Assembly (NCBI RefSeq): GCF_000220505.1
Contig: NZ_AFPJ01000005.1
Span: 1-57,502 of the forward strand
Source: Microbulbifer agarilyticus S89
GTDB lineage: Bacteria; Pseudomonadota; Gammaproteobacteria; Pseudomonadales; Cellvibrionaceae
DNA length: 57,502 bases
Reading direction: 5' to 3'
The stretch's first letter is position 1, and each line of letters opens with the position of its first letter. Shown one piece after another: positions 55,407 through 57,502 of this stretch. The notes under the pieces were generated by a model. It did not search any database. It had not been told where the DNA came from and saw nothing but the letters and a program-made list of their open reading frames with translations. The translations under genes were made by a program, and so were the position numbers.

Positions 55407-55982
55407 TTACGCCATCGGCGCGGTATGGGGATTGAAACCGCTCAGAAAAGTCTCTGCAACCAGCAGGGGCTTGTCCTGCAGCCAGAAGGTGGAGCGGCGC
55501 CCCCAGGCGTGGGGTGCGCTGCCACTTAGCTCTGGTTGTTGGCAGTGCGGGTTGCGCGCGAGACGGTTGAGGACGATGGGCCCGCGGCGGATGTCCGGCT
55601 GGCTGAACAGCAGTTCGCCGAGCGGGCGGTTGTCGAGGCCGCGCAAATAGCGGGATTTACCGGTGAGGGTACGTTCTGGCAGCACACTGCGGGCATAGAC
55701 CCAGGGCTGCTCGCTGTCGCCGTACAGCAGCACCTCGCGCACCAGCGCGCGGCTGCGGTCTTTCAGGTTGAGTGCGCGGCGCTCTTCAGGCCGCGGTGTC
55801 TGCCAGCCCTGATTGAGTATTTGTACGCGGAAGGCGCCCGCGCCCAGACGCTTGAGGGCGGCGGTCAGCGAGCCCGGGTGCAGCAACCAGGGCAGCAGCT
55901 GCTCCGGGGGCGTCTGGCCGTGCAGGCCTTCCAGGGGTTGAGGGTGCCAATCGCCGATGGCCTCAAAGGGGGAGTGGTACAA
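55407..55982 (-). CDS. ubiC: Chorismate pyruvate-lyase
   Basis: 191 residues. It begins at a TTG (55982) preceded seven bases upstream by GGAG; no upstream ATG is available. The sequence has [24 protein letters not shown] and [20 protein letters not shown], both conserved in UbiC (the active-site Arg and Glu segments). It converts chorismate to 4-hydroxybenzoate, the first step of ubiquinone synthesis, feeding UbiA from the next gene. High confidence; start moderately confident. Confidence 0.94.
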   Translation of the reverse strand: MYHSPFEAIGDWHPQPLEGLHGQTPPEQLLPWLLHPGSLTAALKRLGAGAFRVQILNQGWQTPRPEERRALNLKDRSRALVREVLLYGDSEQPWVYARSVLPERTLTGKSRYLRGLDNRPLGELLFSQPDIRRGPIVLNRLARNPHCQQPELSGSAPHAWGRRSTFWLQDKPLLVAETFLSGFNPHTAPMA

Positions 55983-56209
55983 CGCTGACTCCGCGCAAGT
56001 TCGTGGTGGTTAGATCAAGCTGCATTGTACCCGAGCGCGCCATCAGGGGAACGCGCTTTGCCCCCCGCCGGCGAGGTCGATATAGTGGCGCATTCGCTGG
56101 CAATTGGTGGATGCCGGCTGTACGGGCGCTGTGCTCGTGCCGCCGCCGGTATCTACACTGCACAAAATAATGAATTGCCACTGCAAGGTGTGCATAAACG
56201 GGAAGGACC

Positions 56210-57502
56210 ATGGGGCTTACCAAAAAAATCGTACTGGCCATGATCGCGGGCATCGGCCTTGGCCTGCTGTTCAACGTACTCAATTCCAGCCAGATTCTGG
56301 GCGAGGCGGTCACCTCCTTTATCAACAACTACCTCACCAACGGCCTGTTCGACATTATTGGTCGGATCTTCATCGCCTCGCTCAAGCTGATGGTGGTGCC
56401 GCTGGTGCTGGTATCGCTGATCTGCGGTGCCTGCGCCCTGTCGGAGGGCAGTCGGGTTGGCGTACTGGCGGGCAAGACCCTGGCTCTGTACATGCTGACG
56501 ACCGCGGTGGCGATCTCCCTGGCGTTGATGCTGGCACTGGTCATTCAGCCGGGCGCGGGAATGGAGCATCTGGCGGGCGACGCACAGTTTGAGGCAAAAC
56601 AGTCTCCGCCGCTGTCGGATGTGCTGGTCAATATCTTCCCCACCAACCCGGTGCAGGCGATGGCCGAAGGCAATATGTTGCAGATCATCGTGTTCGCGCT
56701 GTTGCTGGGCTACGCCATTTCCCGCAGTGGCAAGCCGGGACAGCGGGTAGCGGCCTTTTTCAATGACCTGAACGATGTCATTTTGCGCATGGTGGGCGTG
56801 CTGATGGCGTTCGCGCCCTACGGTGTGTTTGCCCTGCTGGCGAACAAGATTGCCCTGCTGGGCCTGGACGCTATTCCCACCCTGGCCAAATATTTCAGTG
56901 TGGTGCTGCTGGCGCTGATGGTGCACGCACTCGGGGTTTACCCGCTGCTGCTGAAGCTGCTGTCGGGCCTGAACCCGTTGCAACTGCTGAAGAAAATGCG
57001 CCCGGCGATGGCCTTTGCCTTCAGTACCGCCTCATCTGCCGCGACCATTCCGGTTACCCTGCAAACGGTGGAAAAGCGCCTGGGTGTGGATAACAAGGTG
57101 GCTTCCTTCACCGTGCCCTTGGGGGCGACCATCAACATGGATGGCACCGCGATTATGCAGGGTGTGGCCACCGTGTTTATTTCCCAGCTGTACGGCATCG
57201 AGATCGGCCTGATGGGTTACCTGACGGTTATTCTGACCGCAACACTCGCGTCGGTAGGTACCGCCGGGGTGCCCGGTGTCGGCTTGATCATGCTGGCCAT
57301 GGTGCTTGGCCAGGTAGGCCTGCCGGTGGAAGGTATTGCGATTGTGATGGGTGTGGATCGCCTGCTGGATATGGTGCGTACCGCGGTGAATATTACCGGG
57401 GATGCGGTGGTGAGTACGGTGGTCGCAAAGAGCGAGGGTGCGCTGGACGTCAGTACATTTAACGACGAAAACTACAACAGTGTCGTGGATCATGGTGACG
57501 GG
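56210..57502 (+). CDS. Dicarboxylate/amino acid:cation symporter (partial at right edge)
   Basis: The ATG at 56210 follows GGAAGGA, and the frame stays open to the window end (431 codons, no stop). The protein is of the SLC1/DctA-GltP family: eight membrane spans, FIASLKLMVVPLVLVSLICGA, the serine-rich re-entrant loop STASSAATIPVTLQ, the NMDGTA motif and ASVGTAGVPGVGLIML at the second re-entrant loop. It imports dicarboxylates or acidic amino acids with Na+ or H+. Only a short C-terminal tail appears to be missing. The 227 bases between ubiC and this gene contain no further feature. Confidence 0.95.
   Translation, partial: MGLTKKIVLAMIAGIGLGLLFNVLNSSQILGEAVTSFINNYLTNGLFDIIGRIFIASLKLMVVPLVLVSLICGACALSEGSRVGVLAGKTLALYMLTTAVAISLALMLALVIQPGAGMEHLAGDAQFEAKQSPPLSDVLVNIFPTNPVQAMAEGNMLQIIVFALLLGYAISRSGKPGQRVAAFFNDLNDVILRMVGVLMAFAPYGVFALLANKIALLGLDAIPTLAKYFSVVLLALMVHALGVYPLLLKLLSGLNPLQLLKKMRPAMAFAFSTASSAATIPVTLQTVEKRLGVDNKVASFTVPLGATINMDGTAIMQGVATVFISQLYGIEIGLMGYLTVILTATLASVGTAGVPGVGLIMLAMVLGQVGLPVEGIAIVMGVDRLLDMVRTAVNITGDAVVSTVVAKSEGALDVSTFNDENYNSVVDHGDG

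Overview
The window is a continuous stretch of moderately GC-rich (judged by eye, about 60 percent) gammaproteobacterial chromosome. The order ubiC-ubiA-phoB-phoR, a glmU/DeoR/glmS group, a pst-phoU operon, and a PL7 alginate lyase beside CIO-type cytochrome bd genes suggest a marine polysaccharide degrader, perhaps Cellvibrionales (Microbulbifer-like). That placement is inference from gene content. I saw no tRNA, rRNA, CRISPR array, insertion sequence, prophage or plasmid gene. All genes look intact except the symporter cut by the right edge.

Layout. 1-5.1 kb: a secreted beta-propeller/amidohydrolase fusion (-) and glmU (+). 5.1-5.4 kb: two inverted copies of a structured repeat; a third lies at 33.4 kb before uvrD. 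5.5-8.8 kb: an E1alpha-E1beta-E2 operon for a 2-oxo acid dehydrogenase, lying between glmU and its usual partners, a DeoR regulator and glmS (8.9-11.5 kb). 11.6-13.4 kb: PL7 alginate lyase lipoprotein and a fasciclin protein (-). 13.7-21.3 kb: cydAB plus a 38-residue DUF2474-type subunit, a lipocalin, and a three-subunit periplasmic FAD dehydrogenase with an SDR enzyme. 21.3-24.6 kb: two cation/proton antiporters. 24.7-29.3 kb: a likely quinone or electrophile stress group of pirin, LysR regulator, Gfo/Idh/MocA oxidoreductase, DoxX and glutathionyl-hydroquinone reductase. 29.5-32.1 kb: a small sulfotransferase, a beta-class GST and a Bcr/CflA exporter. 32.4-35.8 kb: HexR-type regulator and uvrD. 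35.9-42 kb: a hypothetical secreted protein, a YfeW-like serine hydrolase, a YciA-like thioesterase and a TRAP transporter whose receptor gene is split from its membrane genes. 42.1-47.8 kb: Pho box, pstS, pstCAB and phoU. 48-52 kb: outer-membrane protein, M48 lipoprotein peptidase, DUF4265 protein, yaaA and a small anchored protein. 52.1-57.5 kb: phoR, phoB, ubiA, ubiC and a dicarboxylate/amino acid symporter.

How the parts work together. GlmS and GlmU feed UDP-GlcNAc synthesis, and the DeoR regulator has a candidate operator next to its own start. PhoB/PhoR control the Pst transporter; good Pho boxes lie before both pstS and phoB. The dehydrogenase trimer and cytochrome bd are both respiratory-chain branches. 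The LysR regulator probably controls pirin and DoxX/hydroquinone reductase, because a 14-base motif is shared between the two control regions. The most unusual non-coding feature is the repeat family: its outer and inner stems differ in sequence among copies but stay paired, around a nearly invariant core.
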